Positions 24,460-33,846 are shown, counted from the stretch's first letter. The stretch: DNA of 64,000 nt from Christiangramia sediminis (GCF_020552705.1 NZ_JAJBZG010000001.1:558001-622000), one strand, 5' to 3'. The notes: generated by a model from the letters alone, not told the origin. Numbers and translations: made by a program.

Positions 24460-25413
24460 ATGGCAATGAATAATATACCTAGCGTAGATCTGGCCGATTT
24501 TTTATCGGATGACCCAAAACGCAAACAAAAGTTCGTCAACGAGATTGGAAAAGCTTATGAAGAAATTGGTTTTGTAGCTTTAAAAAATCACTTTTTAAGC
24601 GATGAGCTCGTGGAAGAACTCTACAAAGAAGTAAAATCATTTTTTGAACTTCCGTTAGAAACTAAACAGAAATATGAAATAGATGGCCTTGCCGGACAGA
24701 GAGGATATATTTCTTTTGGTAAAGAACATGCTAAAGGAAAAAAGGAAGGAGATCTTAAGGAATTCTGGCATTTTGGTCAGGAGCCTTCAGAAGATGCAAA
24801 GCTTACCGAAGAATACCCTGAAAATGTACAGGTTGAAGAACTTAAAGATTTCAACCATACAGGAATGGAAGCATACAGAATGCTGGAGAAAACAGGGATT
24901 TATGTTTTACGAGCACTAGCGTTATATATTGGTCTTGAAGAACATTATTTTGATCACTGGGCCAGTAATGGAAATAGCATTTTAAGGCCTATTCACTATC
25001 CTCCTATTAAGGAAGAGCCGAAAGGTGCCGTTAGAGCGGGTGCTCACGGAGACATCAATTTAATCACATTATTAATGGGAGCTTCCACCGGAGGACTTCA
25101 GGTTTTAAGAAAAGATGGTGAATGGATAGATGCTATTCCTCAGGAAGATGAGCTGGTAATTAATGTAGGCGATATGCTGGAAAGGCATACCAACAATAAA
25201 TTAAGGTCTACAATTCATCGTGTGATCAATCCACCCAAAGAACAGTGGGATCAACCGAGGTATTCAATACCTTTCTTTATGCACCCCAGAAGTGAAATGA
25301 AACTTGATTGTCTTGAAGAGTGTATAGATGAAGATCATCCAAAGCAATATGAAGATATTACTGCTGGAGAATTTCTTCATCAGCGTCTTGTTGAGATTGG
25401 ACTTGCAAAATAA
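24460..25413 (+). CDS. Isopenicillin-N-synthase-like Fe(II)/2-oxoglutarate dioxygenase
   Basis: 317 residues. The jelly-roll oxygenase has its Fe(II) triad at His196 and Asp198 (GAHGDINLITLL) and His253 (RSTIHRVINPP). Arg267 in RYSIPFF is the R-x-S motif that holds the 2-oxoglutarate carboxylate. The N-terminal DIOX_N part includes GFVALKNHFLSDELVE. Members oxidise varied small molecules, and no substrate can be named. No beta-lactam genes are nearby, so penicillin chemistry is not implied. It is the first of four plus-strand genes and is 5 bases from SUI1. Confidence 0.88.
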   Translation: MAMNNIPSVDLADFLSDDPKRKQKFVNEIGKAYEEIGFVALKNHFLSDELVEELYKEVKSFFELPLETKQKYEIDGLAGQRGYISFGKEHAKGKKEGDLKEFWHFGQEPSEDAKLTEEYPENVQVEELKDFNHTGMEAYRMLEKTGIYVLRALALYIGLEEHYFDHWASNGNSILRPIHYPPIKEEPKGAVRAGAHGDINLITLLMGASTGGLQVLRKDGEWIDAIPQEDELVINVGDMLERHTNNKLRSTIHRVINPPKEQWDQPRYSIPFFMHPRSEMKLDCLEECIDEDHPKQYEDITAGEFLHQRLVEIGLAK

Positions 25414-25418
25414 ATATT

Positions 25419-25775
25419 ATGGCAAAAAAGAAATTAGGCCTTGAAGATCTGGGAGGTTTCGTTTTTTCCACCAATGATGATTTTGACGAATCTGAATATG
25501 CTAACGGAGAATCCCAGGAAGAAATCGCTCCAAAAGATCAGCAACTCGAAGCTCATTTCAGTAATAAGGGCCGTGGTGGAAAAACCGTGACCATTATTAA
25601 AGGTTATGAAGGACCTGATGAAGATCTTATTGTTTTAGGCAAGATGCTGAAGAAAAAATGTGGTGTGGGAGGATCTACTAAAGACGGAGAGATCATTATT
25701 CAGGGTGATGACAGAGAGAAAATAATGAAGATTCTTAAGAAAGAAGGATATAATGTAAAGCGTGTTGGGGGTTAA
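25419..25775 (+). CDS. SUI1/eIF1-family translation factor
   Basis: 118 residues. A variable acidic N-terminal half precedes the SUI1 core: GKTVTIIKGYEGPDEDL, KMLKKKCGVGGSTKDGEI and IQGDDREKIMKILKKEGYNV. Family members (YciH in Escherichia coli) bind the 30S subunit and affect initiation fidelity; they are dispensable in bacteria. The stop codon lies inside the loop of a terminator hairpin. Confidence 0.9.
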   Translation: MAKKKLGLEDLGGFVFSTNDDFDESEYANGESQEEIAPKDQQLEAHFSNKGRGGKTVTIIKGYEGPDEDLIVLGKMLKKKCGVGGSTKDGEIIIQGDDREKIMKILKKEGYNVKRVGG

Positions 25776-25790
25776 CTAACACGTTTTTTT
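25761..25790 (+). terminator. Terminator overlapping the SUI1 stop codon
   Basis: CGTGTT and AACACG form a 6-bp stem around an 11-base loop and are followed by seven T residues. The SUI1 TAA (25773-25775) lies in the loop, so a ribosome finishing SUI1 would cover the hairpin and could reduce termination before the next gene. Confidence 0.65.
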
Positions 25791-25800
25791 ATACTATAAA

Positions 25801-26730
25801 ATGGAAAATAGAACCCTACACATTGTTAATGGTGATAGCCTGGCTGAGCAGATGCAGGAATTGAATCTGCCCGGAGAGATCATTGTTTGGAGAGAATTGC
25901 TGTGTGAGGGACCTACCCAGAAAGAAATCAATTCTGATTTTTTTAAATTACGAAAGAAATTTCTTCTGAAGACCTATAATATTTCCGCAGAGAATTATGA
26001 AGATCGTTTTATTTCTGAAATAAAGAGGTTAAGATCTTTAAAGGATTATAACAATGTGGTCCTTTGGTTTGACTTTGACCTGTTCTGCCATATTAATATG
26101 CTGGCAGCAATAAGCCTACTGGCAGATAAACATGGGGAGATCCCCATTTCATTAGTTTGTAGTAAGAAGTTGAAAGGTGAAAAGGAATTGCAGGCCTTAT
26201 CTCATTTAAGCCAGAAAGAATTAGAAAATCATTACAGGAATAGTATTCAGCTAAATACTGAAGATATTGAAACAGCCATTCTTATCTGGGAATTGTATTG
26301 TGGAAATAATCCATTAAAACTGAAACCTCAGATCAAGGTAAACACTAACTTTGAATATCTATCCAGCTGTATTAGAGCACATATAGAAAGATTTCCAAAT
26401 AGTATTACCGGGATCAATTCATTAGAAAGAAATATACTTCGGCTTATAGAAAATCAGGATATCAAGAACGAAAATCATCTCCTGGGATATGCTTTGCAAT
26501 ACCAGGGATATTATGGTTATAGTGATGACCAAATACAAAGACTTATCACTAAGTTATCTATTTTCTATGAAAAAAATGAAGACAAGATCGTGCTTTCCGA
26601 AAAAGGAAAACTGGTACTTGAAGGCAAAAAGAATTTTTACAGAGACTTAAAAAACGAGGACTATTTTGGTGGAACCAAAATGTATGATTTCCTCTATGAA
26701 TCTGAATCTCACCGATTATTAAAATTATAG
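25801..26730 (+). CDS. DUF1835 domain protein
   Basis: 309 residues. The N-terminus TLHIVNGDSLAEQMQE, followed by EIIVWRELLCEGPT, is the DUF1835 signature. The middle contains VVLWFDFDLFCHINMLAAIS, and the C-terminal part (after about residue 220) looks like a winged-helix DUF3658-type region with LVLEGKKNFYRDL. No enzymatic motif is recognised; the function of the family is unknown. It starts 11 bases after the SUI1 terminator T-run and is 1 base from the phosphorylase gene. Confidence 0.82.
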   Translation: MENRTLHIVNGDSLAEQMQELNLPGEIIVWRELLCEGPTQKEINSDFFKLRKKFLLKTYNISAENYEDRFISEIKRLRSLKDYNNVVLWFDFDLFCHINMLAAISLLADKHGEIPISLVCSKKLKGEKELQALSHLSQKELENHYRNSIQLNTEDIETAILIWELYCGNNPLKLKPQIKVNTNFEYLSSCIRAHIERFPNSITGINSLERNILRLIENQDIKNENHLLGYALQYQGYYGYSDDQIQRLITKLSIFYEKNEDKIVLSEKGKLVLEGKKNFYRDLKNEDYFGGTKMYDFLYESESHRLLKL

Positions 26731-26731
26731 A

Positions 26732-27601
26732 ATGAGTTTAGAAGCTTCAGAATTGATCCTCAACGAGGATGGATCTATTTATCATCTTGGTTTATTACCT
26801 GAAGAATTAGCAAACACCATAATAACGGTGGGCGATCCTGCCAGAGTTCCTAAAATTAGTGCTCATTTTGATTCTATTGAGATCAAGAAACAAAAGAGAG
26901 AATTTTGTACCCATACCGGCGTCTACAAAGGCAAGAAAATTACCGTAATGTCAACTGGAATGGGGACTGATAATATTGATATTGCCCTTACTGAGTTGGA
27001 TGCACTGGTAAATATAGATCTGAAAGCAAAGAAGATCAAAAACAAATTGACCAGTCTTGATATTATAAGAATTGGAACCACAGGTTCTATAAGAAAGGAA
27101 ATTCCCGTAGGGAGTTATATTCTTAGTGAATTTGCTCTTGGTTTTGATGGTCTTATGCATTATTACAAAGATGATTCATTCTTAAGAAAAGATATAGCCG
27201 AAGCGTTTGTTGAACAAACTGGTTGGTCTACAAAAAAAGCATTCCCCTATGTGGTGGAAGGCGGAAAGGAATTAATAAACAAATTGAGTTCAGATAAGAC
27301 CATACAAGGCTTTACGGGAACCAATGTTGGATTTTACGGGCCCCAGGGAAGAGTTTTAAGGGCTGAAGTGCCAGACCCTGAGATGAATGATAAAATTGCC
27401 GCTTTTGCATATAAGAGATATTCAGTTACGAATTTGGAAATGGAAACTTCAGGCATCTACGGAATTTCTAAATTACTGGGGCACAATGCCGCTTCTATGA
27501 ATCTTGTCCTGGCCAATCGGGCTACCGGTGAATTTCTGGAAAATGCCTCAGAGATGATGGAGGAACTCATCCTCTATACTCTTGATAAGATTGTGCAGTA
27601 A
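26732..27601 (+). CDS. Nucleoside phosphorylase (uridine phosphorylase-like)
   Basis: 289 residues of the NP-I (PNP/UDP) fold. VGDPARVPKISAHFDS with its phosphate-binding Gly-Asp is near residue 33, STGMGTDNIDIALTEL is near residue 74, RIGTTGSIRKEIPVGS carries the second phosphate-binding Arg, and NLEMETSGIYGISKLLG is the ribose-binding ExE-like segment. It should split a nucleoside with phosphate to give the base and ribose 1-phosphate in salvage. Uridine preference is suggested by the overall pattern but is not certain. It follows the DUF1835 gene by one base and is ended by a hairpin. Confidence 0.87.
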   Translation: MSLEASELILNEDGSIYHLGLLPEELANTIITVGDPARVPKISAHFDSIEIKKQKREFCTHTGVYKGKKITVMSTGMGTDNIDIALTELDALVNIDLKAKKIKNKLTSLDIIRIGTTGSIRKEIPVGSYILSEFALGFDGLMHYYKDDSFLRKDIAEAFVEQTGWSTKKAFPYVVEGGKELINKLSSDKTIQGFTGTNVGFYGPQGRVLRAEVPDPEMNDKIAAFAYKRYSVTNLEMETSGIYGISKLLGHNAASMNLVLANRATGEFLENASEMMEELILYTLDKIVQ

Positions 27602-27628
27602 GGTCCTTATTTAACAATATATTAAAAG

Positions 27629-27655
27629 CAAAGCATGCGCTGCTTTGTATTTTTG
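27629..27655 (+). terminator. Terminator hairpin merging into a promoter box
   Basis: CAAAGCA and TGCTTTG form a 7-bp stem with a TGCGC loop, followed by TATTTTTG. The T-rich tail ends the salvage operon, and the same eight bases (27648-27655) match the minus-7 box TAnnTTTG, 20 bases before the ppk ATG. One short stretch may serve both purposes. Confidence 0.55.
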
Positions 27656-27674
27656 ATGAAACAATCTACAATCC

Positions 27675-29729
27675 ATGCAGCAACCTAATGAAGACCGATT
27701 TAGACACCGAGATCTAAACTGGTTAAGTTTTAATGAGAGGGTTCTTCAGGAAGCCGCAGATAAGATCAATCCTTTATATGAAAGGATGAAGTTTCTGGCC
27801 ATATTTTCCTCCAATCTTGATGAGTATTTCAGGGTAAGAGTATCTCAATTGCGCCAGATGAAGCGGGTAAAGAAAAGTATTCGTAAAAAACTTGCTCTTC
27901 GCCCATCTAAGATCACCAAACAAATTATTCAGGAGGTAAAAAATCAACAGAACGATTTTGGAGATATTTATAAAAATCACATTATTCCTGAACTGGCTGG
28001 AAATGGAATTCATATAAGAGATGCTAAACATTATAGCAAGACTCATAAAAAATTTGTAGAATCTTTTTTTAAGGATAAAGTTGAGCAGCATATAGAACCT
28101 ATTGTGCTGGATCTTAAAAAAGAAAATGAGCTCTTCCTCAAAAATTCAGTACTCTATTTCCTCGTTACCTTTAAAAATGAAGATAAACTGGCAGTAGTAA
28201 ATATTCCGGTGGAAGAATGCGGAAGGTTTGTAATGATGGAAGATGTGCAGGATGAACATAATATCACTTATCTGGATGAGATTGTTCGGCATGAGGCTTT
28301 TAAGATCTTTCCCGAAAATGATATTACCGGTATCTATGAAATAAAACTCTCTCGTGACGCTGAACTTTATATAGATGATATTTATGAAGGTGTACTTTCT
28401 GAAAAGATCTACAAATCTTTAGAACAGAGAACTGACGGGCAACCCACCAGACTCTTGTATGATGCTAAAATGCCCAAGGAAATTCAGAAGAAAATCAGAA
28501 AGCTTTTGAAGCTTGGAAAAATAGATATGATGCCAGGTGGACAGTATCATAATTTTAAAGATTTTTTCTCCTTTCCAGATCCAACCAATAACAAGAAATT
28601 GCATTTTAAGAAGTTGCCCGCACTTCCGCATAAGACCCTGGATAAGAGCAAAAATTACTTCAAGGCTATTGCCGAAAAAGATCAGTCCTTACATTTTCCC
28701 TATATGTCTTTTGCCTATGTGGAAAGATTTGTAGAGATGGCTGCTGTAGATAAAGACGTTACCGAAATAAGTATTTCACTTTACCGGGTAGCTGATGAGT
28801 CTGAATTGACAAATTCGCTCATGAAAGCCCTGGATAACGGCAAAAGAGTTACTGTTTTTGTGGAAGCCAAGGCGAGATTTGATGAAGAGAACAACATTAG
28901 CTGGGGAAGAAAATTTGAAGAAAAAGGAGCGAACGTTATTTACAGTTATCCAAAGGTAAAAGTACATTCCAAGATCATGCTTATATGCCGACAGGAAGGC
29001 GACGTAAATATGCGCTATGCTTATATAGGAACAGGTAATTTTAATGCCGAAACATCTGCGATCTATTGCGATCATGCAATTTTTACAGCAAATAAATACA
29101 TAACCAAAGAACTTCAAAGATTATTCAAAGTTCTGGAAGGCGAGCTTCTTATTCCAAGAGAAAAAAATCTTCTAATTTCTCCATTTTCAACAAGACAGGA
29201 ATTTATCAAGCTCATCTATAATGAGATCGAGAATGCGAGGGAAGGAAAAAAGGCAAAGATCACGGCTAAAATGAACAGCCTTGAGGATGAAGAAATGATC
29301 GAACTTTTATATAAGGCCAGTAATGCAGGGGTAGAGATAAGAATGCTTATACGTGGATTTACCTGTCTTATTCCCGGTATAAAAGGGATGAGTGAAAATA
29401 TTTATATTACCAGTGTGGTAGACAGGTTTCTTGAACATGGCCGTATCTACCTTTTTGAAAATGGTGGCGAGGAGCTGATGTTCTACGGAAGTGCAGACTG
29501 GATGAATAGGAACCTGAATAGAAGGATCGAGGTTATCTCTCCGGTGCTCGATGAGGATATTAAACAGGAGTTTAAAGATATTCTCAATATTCAGCTAAAT
29601 GATAATGTAAAAGCACGAATTCAGGATCCTGAGGAAAGTAACATGTATGTGAAACGAAAAGATGGAGAAAAGGAAATCCGTTCGCAGTACGAGATCTATA
29701 ATTACCTGAAGAAAAAGCATAAGTCATGA
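27675..29729 (+). CDS. ppk1: Polyphosphate kinase 1
   Basis: 684 residues, the usual PPK1 length. The N-terminal domain opens RHRDLNWLSFNERVLQEAAD. The two catalytic histidines are His431 (KVKVHSKIMLI), the phosphorylated residue, and His588 (RFLEHGRIYLF); they align with His435 and His592 of the Escherichia coli enzyme. RNLNRRIEVISPV lies near the C-terminus. It polymerises the ATP gamma-phosphate into polyphosphate at the inner membrane. The stop overlaps the ATG of the next gene (ATGA). No exopolyphosphatase is adjacent. Confidence 0.95.
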   Translation: MQQPNEDRFRHRDLNWLSFNERVLQEAADKINPLYERMKFLAIFSSNLDEYFRVRVSQLRQMKRVKKSIRKKLALRPSKITKQIIQEVKNQQNDFGDIYKNHIIPELAGNGIHIRDAKHYSKTHKKFVESFFKDKVEQHIEPIVLDLKKENELFLKNSVLYFLVTFKNEDKLAVVNIPVEECGRFVMMEDVQDEHNITYLDEIVRHEAFKIFPENDITGIYEIKLSRDAELYIDDIYEGVLSEKIYKSLEQRTDGQPTRLLYDAKMPKEIQKKIRKLLKLGKIDMMPGGQYHNFKDFFSFPDPTNNKKLHFKKLPALPHKTLDKSKNYFKAIAEKDQSLHFPYMSFAYVERFVEMAAVDKDVTEISISLYRVADESELTNSLMKALDNGKRVTVFVEAKARFDEENNISWGRKFEEKGANVIYSYPKVKVHSKIMLICRQEGDVNMRYAYIGTGNFNAETSAIYCDHAIFTANKYITKELQRLFKVLEGELLIPREKNLLISPFSTRQEFIKLIYNEIENAREGKKAKITAKMNSLEDEEMIELLYKASNAGVEIRMLIRGFTCLIPGIKGMSENIYITSVVDRFLEHGRIYLFENGGEELMFYGSADWMNRNLNRRIEVISPVLDEDIKQEFKDILNIQLNDNVKARIQDPEESNMYVKRKDGEKEIRSQYEIYNYLKKKHKS

Positions 29730-30577
29730 AAACGATCAAAGTAGGTGGTGTTCCGGAACATTTTAATCTTCCATGGCATCGCTGTATAGAACAAAACAAA
29801 TTCCAGGAGAAAGATATAAATGTTGAATGGATCGAGTTTCCAGAAGGTACCGGTGCCATGTGTAAAGCTTTACGTTCAAAAGAAATTGATGCCGCGGTTA
29901 TTCTTACGGAAGGCGTAATTCGTGATATTATTAACGGCAATAAAAGCAAGATCATCCAGACTTATATTGCGAGTCCTTTAATTTGGGGAATACACGTAGA
30001 TGCAGCTTCTCCTTTTAAAAATATTCAGGATCTTGAAAATACCAAAGCTGCCATAAGTCGTAAAGGCAGCGGATCACATTTAATGGCCTATGTGAATGCG
30101 GAACATATGGACTGGAATACTGAAGAACTTCAGTTCGAGGTCATAAATAACCTCGAAGGAGCAATTGAAGCCCTTAAAAATGATACCGCCCAGTATTTCA
30201 TGTGGGAACATTTTACAACCAAACCACTTGTAGACAATAAGACCTTTAGATTAATTGCCGACTGCCCTACTCCATGGCCATGTTTTGTTATAGCGGCAAA
30301 TGAAAATAGCATTAATACTAAGCCTGAAGCACTTAAAACTATGCTCGAGGTTTTGAATTCTGAAACCAGCAATTTTAAACTTCAGAAAAATATAGATGTG
30401 GAACTTTCCGAAAGATATCAGCAAAAGCTGGAAGATATAAGAAAGTGGTTAGATCATACAAGATGGAGCCAGGAACAGATAAGTCTGGAAGACCTGGAAA
30501 AAGTTCAGCAGAAACTTCTTGAACTTAAGCTTGTAGAAAAGAAAAAAAGTCCAGACCACCTAACTCACACTTTTTAG
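29726..30577 (+). CDS. Cytosolic periplasmic-binding-protein-fold (Ca3427-like PBP2) protein
   Basis: 283 residues with no signal peptide: the protein starts directly with MKTIKVGGVPEHFNLPWHRC, the first strand of a type 2 periplasmic-binding fold. INVEWIEFPEGTGAM, EIDAAVILTEGVIRDII, AAISRKGSGSHLM and DCPTPWPCFVIAAN follow the NMT1/THI5-like layout. It should therefore bind a small ligand in the cytosol, as a sensor or enzyme-like protein, and not feed an ABC importer; no permease or ATPase is adjacent. It is coupled to ppk1 by an ATGA overlap. The ligand is unknown. Confidence 0.82.
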   Translation: MKTIKVGGVPEHFNLPWHRCIEQNKFQEKDINVEWIEFPEGTGAMCKALRSKEIDAAVILTEGVIRDIINGNKSKIIQTYIASPLIWGIHVDAASPFKNIQDLENTKAAISRKGSGSHLMAYVNAEHMDWNTEELQFEVINNLEGAIEALKNDTAQYFMWEHFTTKPLVDNKTFRLIADCPTPWPCFVIAANENSINTKPEALKTMLEVLNSETSNFKLQKNIDVELSERYQQKLEDIRKWLDHTRWSQEQISLEDLEKVQQKLLELKLVEKKKSPDHLTHTF

Positions 30578-30646
30578 ACTTTCCTGGAATTTATATACAA
30601 CATTCTAGTTTTCAGTATTTTATAATATATATTTTCATATACTTTG

Positions 30647-30654
30647 TATATTTG
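30647..30654 (+). promoter_or_regulatory. Minus-7 box TATATTTG
   Basis: TATATTTG matches TAnnTTTG in the 205-base gap before the secreted 553-residue protein. It lies about 130 bases from that ATG, so a long leader would follow. No TTG is seen at the usual distance upstream. Confidence 0.35.
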
Positions 30655-30782
30655 CAAGTATATTTCTCCAGCCTGATATAGTCTACCTGTATTTTAGCTG
30701 ATCCCCCCTTGTATTAATCCCCAATCGCCAGTTCTTAAATTGAATTGCCCCAGGCAGTTTGTAAAATTTCAAAATAAGGGAT

Positions 30783-32444
30783 ATGAAGGCGAAATTAGTA
30801 TTAATAATAGTGTGTTTAATAGTTTCAGGCTTTAGTGCAGAAGCCCAGATATTAAAAAAACTAAAAAAAACGGTCGAAAAAACTACCGAGAAGGTATTAC
30901 TGAAAAAGACAGAACAAAAAACTGAGCAGGTAGTTGAAAATTCTATTGATTCTGTCATAAATCCGGATGCAGAAAATTCTTCTAATGGGAATCCAAACCC
31001 AAATAGTAAAGATCCCAATGCTAATAAAGCAAAACTTATAAATACCGAAGCGAAACGTGCATTTTATACCTCAGATGTGGTGGTTTTAACTTCTGATAGT
31101 AAAGGAAAAGGAAGTGAATATTACTTTGACAGTGATGAAATTGCCGCTCGTGGTGAAGCTCCAAATAATGATAATTCCATTTTTATAGATAGCGAAGGTT
31201 TTCAATATGGGTACAATGAAAGTAAAGCACGTTGGGAGAAAACAGGTCTTTTTAAGTCTGATGCCATGGCTTTTATGATGCCCATGATGTCGATGGGATT
31301 ACTTAAACTTCCTGCTGAACCTACCTTAGATGCTACTGAAAAATTGAAAGATCAGGGGTTAAACCTAAATACATTTCAAATAGTTGAGTGGGCCTTTATC
31401 TACAAACCGGAACACTTCCGTTCAGAAGAATATACAGAGACCACAGGGCCTTGTCCTGGCGGAGGAACCTGTCCGAAGTTTTTATATAATGATCCTGAAT
31501 ATAAAGGTTCCTGGGTAATGTTCGATAAACAGGGCCGGTTATCAGAGATTTACGCGAATGTAAATACCCAGCAGGCGAAAGGAGATGGAACCTATAAATT
31601 TAAATATGAACCGGTCACGGTTCATGTTCCTTCTGCAGTGGAAGTAAAACAGCCATTTCAGGATCTTTTTGCAAAAGGCCTGGATGCAGATCCCAATAGT
31701 TCAAACTCCGGAAGTCGTGTTTCAGAAAGTAATAAAAGCTCGGGCAGTTCAAGCAATACTACACCTACTTCTGATCCCAATGAAAAAATCGCCAGCATAG
31801 ACCCTGATAATGTATTAAGCTTTCCGGGGGTTACTGCCATTCTTGAAGCTCAAGGCACAAAAGTGACCTTTATGCTGAATACTGAAACCATGGCCATGAA
31901 GATGGATCTTAATGATCCTAAAATGAAACCAATTTACTTTGACAGGCATAACTATATGTACATGGAGAATGATGATGGCTGCATTAAAGCCAAACTTGAT
32001 CTGAATAAAGCCTTTGCTCAAATGGAAGAAGGATTAAAAGATAAGACAATGACTGCTGGAATGGATATGGAAAAAATAAGATCAGATTATTACAAGAATA
32101 ACTTCGGGATGAAGGGATCGCCTGCAAATGTTACACCCATTGCCGGATGGGCCTATCTGTATAATCCTGAATTCCTGGAAGCCCAGGGCGAATTTGAAAA
32201 AAGTAACGTTGCCTGTGATGGAGGTTCCTGCCAGAAGTATGTAATGTCTAACGGAAAGGGAAAAGGAAGTTTTGTATTATTTGACCAATATGGAAGGTTA
32301 AAGAAAATTTATTCTACCGAGGCCAAGGGAGGAAGTGTTACCTACTCCTATCCATCCCATAGTGATCTTAAAATTCCGGAATTTAGTAATTGTCAGTTTA
32401 TAGATATCAATGAAAATATTATAGGGAAAATGATGGGAGGATAG
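30783..32444 (+). CDS. Secreted protein with an internal duplication
   Basis: 553 residues. A signal peptide (KLVLIIVCLIVSGFSAEAQ) is followed by a Lys/Glu-rich stretch. Two copies of one module follow: residues about 200-265 contain WAFIYKPEHF, CPGGGTCPKFLY, KGSWVMFDKQGRLSEIY; residues about 455-520 contain WAYLYNPEFL, CDGGSCQKYVM, KGSFVLFDQYGRLKKIY. Each carries a C-x-G-G-x-C pair that could form a disulfide. A Ser/Asn-rich linker sits near residues 315-335. The region before copy two (MLNTETMAMKMDL) recalls DUF4412. Function is unknown; it is probably periplasmic or secreted. Confidence 0.72.
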   Translation: MKAKLVLIIVCLIVSGFSAEAQILKKLKKTVEKTTEKVLLKKTEQKTEQVVENSIDSVINPDAENSSNGNPNPNSKDPNANKAKLINTEAKRAFYTSDVVVLTSDSKGKGSEYYFDSDEIAARGEAPNNDNSIFIDSEGFQYGYNESKARWEKTGLFKSDAMAFMMPMMSMGLLKLPAEPTLDATEKLKDQGLNLNTFQIVEWAFIYKPEHFRSEEYTETTGPCPGGGTCPKFLYNDPEYKGSWVMFDKQGRLSEIYANVNTQQAKGDGTYKFKYEPVTVHVPSAVEVKQPFQDLFAKGLDADPNSSNSGSRVSESNKSSGSSSNTTPTSDPNEKIASIDPDNVLSFPGVTAILEAQGTKVTFMLNTETMAMKMDLNDPKMKPIYFDRHNYMYMENDDGCIKAKLDLNKAFAQMEEGLKDKTMTAGMDMEKIRSDYYKNNFGMKGSPANVTPIAGWAYLYNPEFLEAQGEFEKSNVACDGGSCQKYVMSNGKGKGSFVLFDQYGRLKKIYSTEAKGGSVTYSYPSHSDLKIPEFSNCQFIDINENIIGKMMGG

Positions 32445-32631
32445 AAAATTAAATATTTGACTTCCTGGAAATATGGCCCATAGCATTTTTATGAAATCTT
32501 AAACTTACAATTTTGTCCCATCTCAGCATAAGAATAGTGATCCTACTCTTGCAATTTTTTATATAGAAAATCTAATAGACTAATACAGTATTAAAGGATC
32601 CATTATTAATGTTTAACCAAAATTTGATATT

Positions 32632-33846
32632 ATGAAAAATTCAAACCAACAACCAATCAATCTTAGATCAATCTATCAGTTACTTTTAAGTTTTTTATTG
32701 TTTTTTATTGTTTCGTGTGAAAAAGAGACCAGTGAGTATACTGGTAAAGTAGCAGACCTCAAGGCCAATAAGACTATGGATGCAGGTCCTTACGAATTTC
32801 CAGGAGGTCTCGTATTTGACATTTCAGCAACTCCAGACGGAAGTATTATGGTTGGACTGAATGAATTTTCAGGTGAAAGGAGTATTAAACTTATAAAAAA
32901 CGGAGAGATCTCTACTATGATTGGTTTAGATGTAGCCACTGATGTACAGGGAGTAGAATCTATTGGTGCTGGGAATGCTTTTTTTACTACCGCAGGAACA
33001 GACCTTGCCGCCACGGGAGAATTATATAGAGCATCGAAGGGTAGAGTTAGGATGGTTGCAGATCTGGCTAAATTTGAAAGAGATAACGATCCAGATGCCT
33101 TTGAAGGTCTGCAATGGAAAAATCAACAATGTGAAGAAGAATTTACTGATAATGGGGACTTAGTTTTTTCTGCTGGTCCACAAAATAATCCATACAAGCT
33201 AACGGCTTTTGATGGGGAAACAGCAATTGTTGCAGACGCTGCAGGGAATACTGTACTTCAGGCAACCATTGAGGGAGATGTAGATTGGAAAGCTATTTTA
33301 ACACCTCCCTTAAACCCTGAAGGCGAATGGATGCAATTATTTGAAACCACTGATGGTAATGAGGATATTACTTGCTATGTTCAACCCGTACCAACTTCTG
33401 TTGCCATTGGAGATGATGGTTATGTCTATGTAGGTGAATTAACCGGTGCAACCCCAGAAGGATTGCCTGTTGGCCTTTCCCGGGTCTGGAAAATGCCTGC
33501 CGATGGTTCTAATATGGTTTGCTCTGAAATTGATGGTTCTTCAGAATGCAACGTACTAATTGGGGGATTAACTTCAGTAATTGATCTTGAAATAGGACCT
33601 GATGGTCTTCTCTATGTAGTTCAATTTGATTCCAACAGTTGGTTATCATCTGTAGTTTCTTCTATTCCATGGGCTGGTGGTTCGATCATTGCTATTAATA
33701 CTGAAACAGGACAGGTTGAAAATGAAGTAGCAACCGGACTGGTTTATCCTGGAGCTATCACTTTTGACAAAAAAGGCAAGCTTTGGGTATTAGAAAATAA
33801 ATTATTTATCGGAGAGTCGGCAATTGTAAGGATGCTCGATTATTAG
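32632..33846 (+). CDS. ScyD/ScyE-like beta-propeller lipoprotein
   Basis: 404 residues. The signal peptide ends in FFIVSCEKE, a plausible lipobox, so the protein is probably lipid-anchored. The mature part looks like a six-bladed propeller: PGGLVFDISATPDGSIMVG, PTSVAIGDDGYVYVGELTG, VIDLEIGPDGLLYVVQFD and PGAITFDKKGKLWVLEN are repeated blade openings with the D-G turn. ScyD/ScyE-type proteins were named in scytonemin clusters of cyanobacteria, but relatives are widespread and there is no scytonemin gene here. It ends in a strong terminator. Confidence 0.78.
   Translation: MKNSNQQPINLRSIYQLLLSFLLFFIVSCEKETSEYTGKVADLKANKTMDAGPYEFPGGLVFDISATPDGSIMVGLNEFSGERSIKLIKNGEISTMIGLDVATDVQGVESIGAGNAFFTTAGTDLAATGELYRASKGRVRMVADLAKFERDNDPDAFEGLQWKNQQCEEEFTDNGDLVFSAGPQNNPYKLTAFDGETAIVADAAGNTVLQATIEGDVDWKAILTPPLNPEGEWMQLFETTDGNEDITCYVQPVPTSVAIGDDGYVYVGELTGATPEGLPVGLSRVWKMPADGSNMVCSEIDGSSECNVLIGGLTSVIDLEIGPDGLLYVVQFDSNSWLSSVVSSIPWAGGSIIAINTETGQVENEVATGLVYPGAITFDKKGKLWVLENKLFIGESAIVRMLDY

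Noticed and set aside
24460-25413. Beta-lactam biosynthesis role for the isopenicillin-N-synthase-like protein
   Set aside because: The fold is widespread, the 2-oxoglutarate-type residues are present and no peptide synthetase or transferase is nearby.
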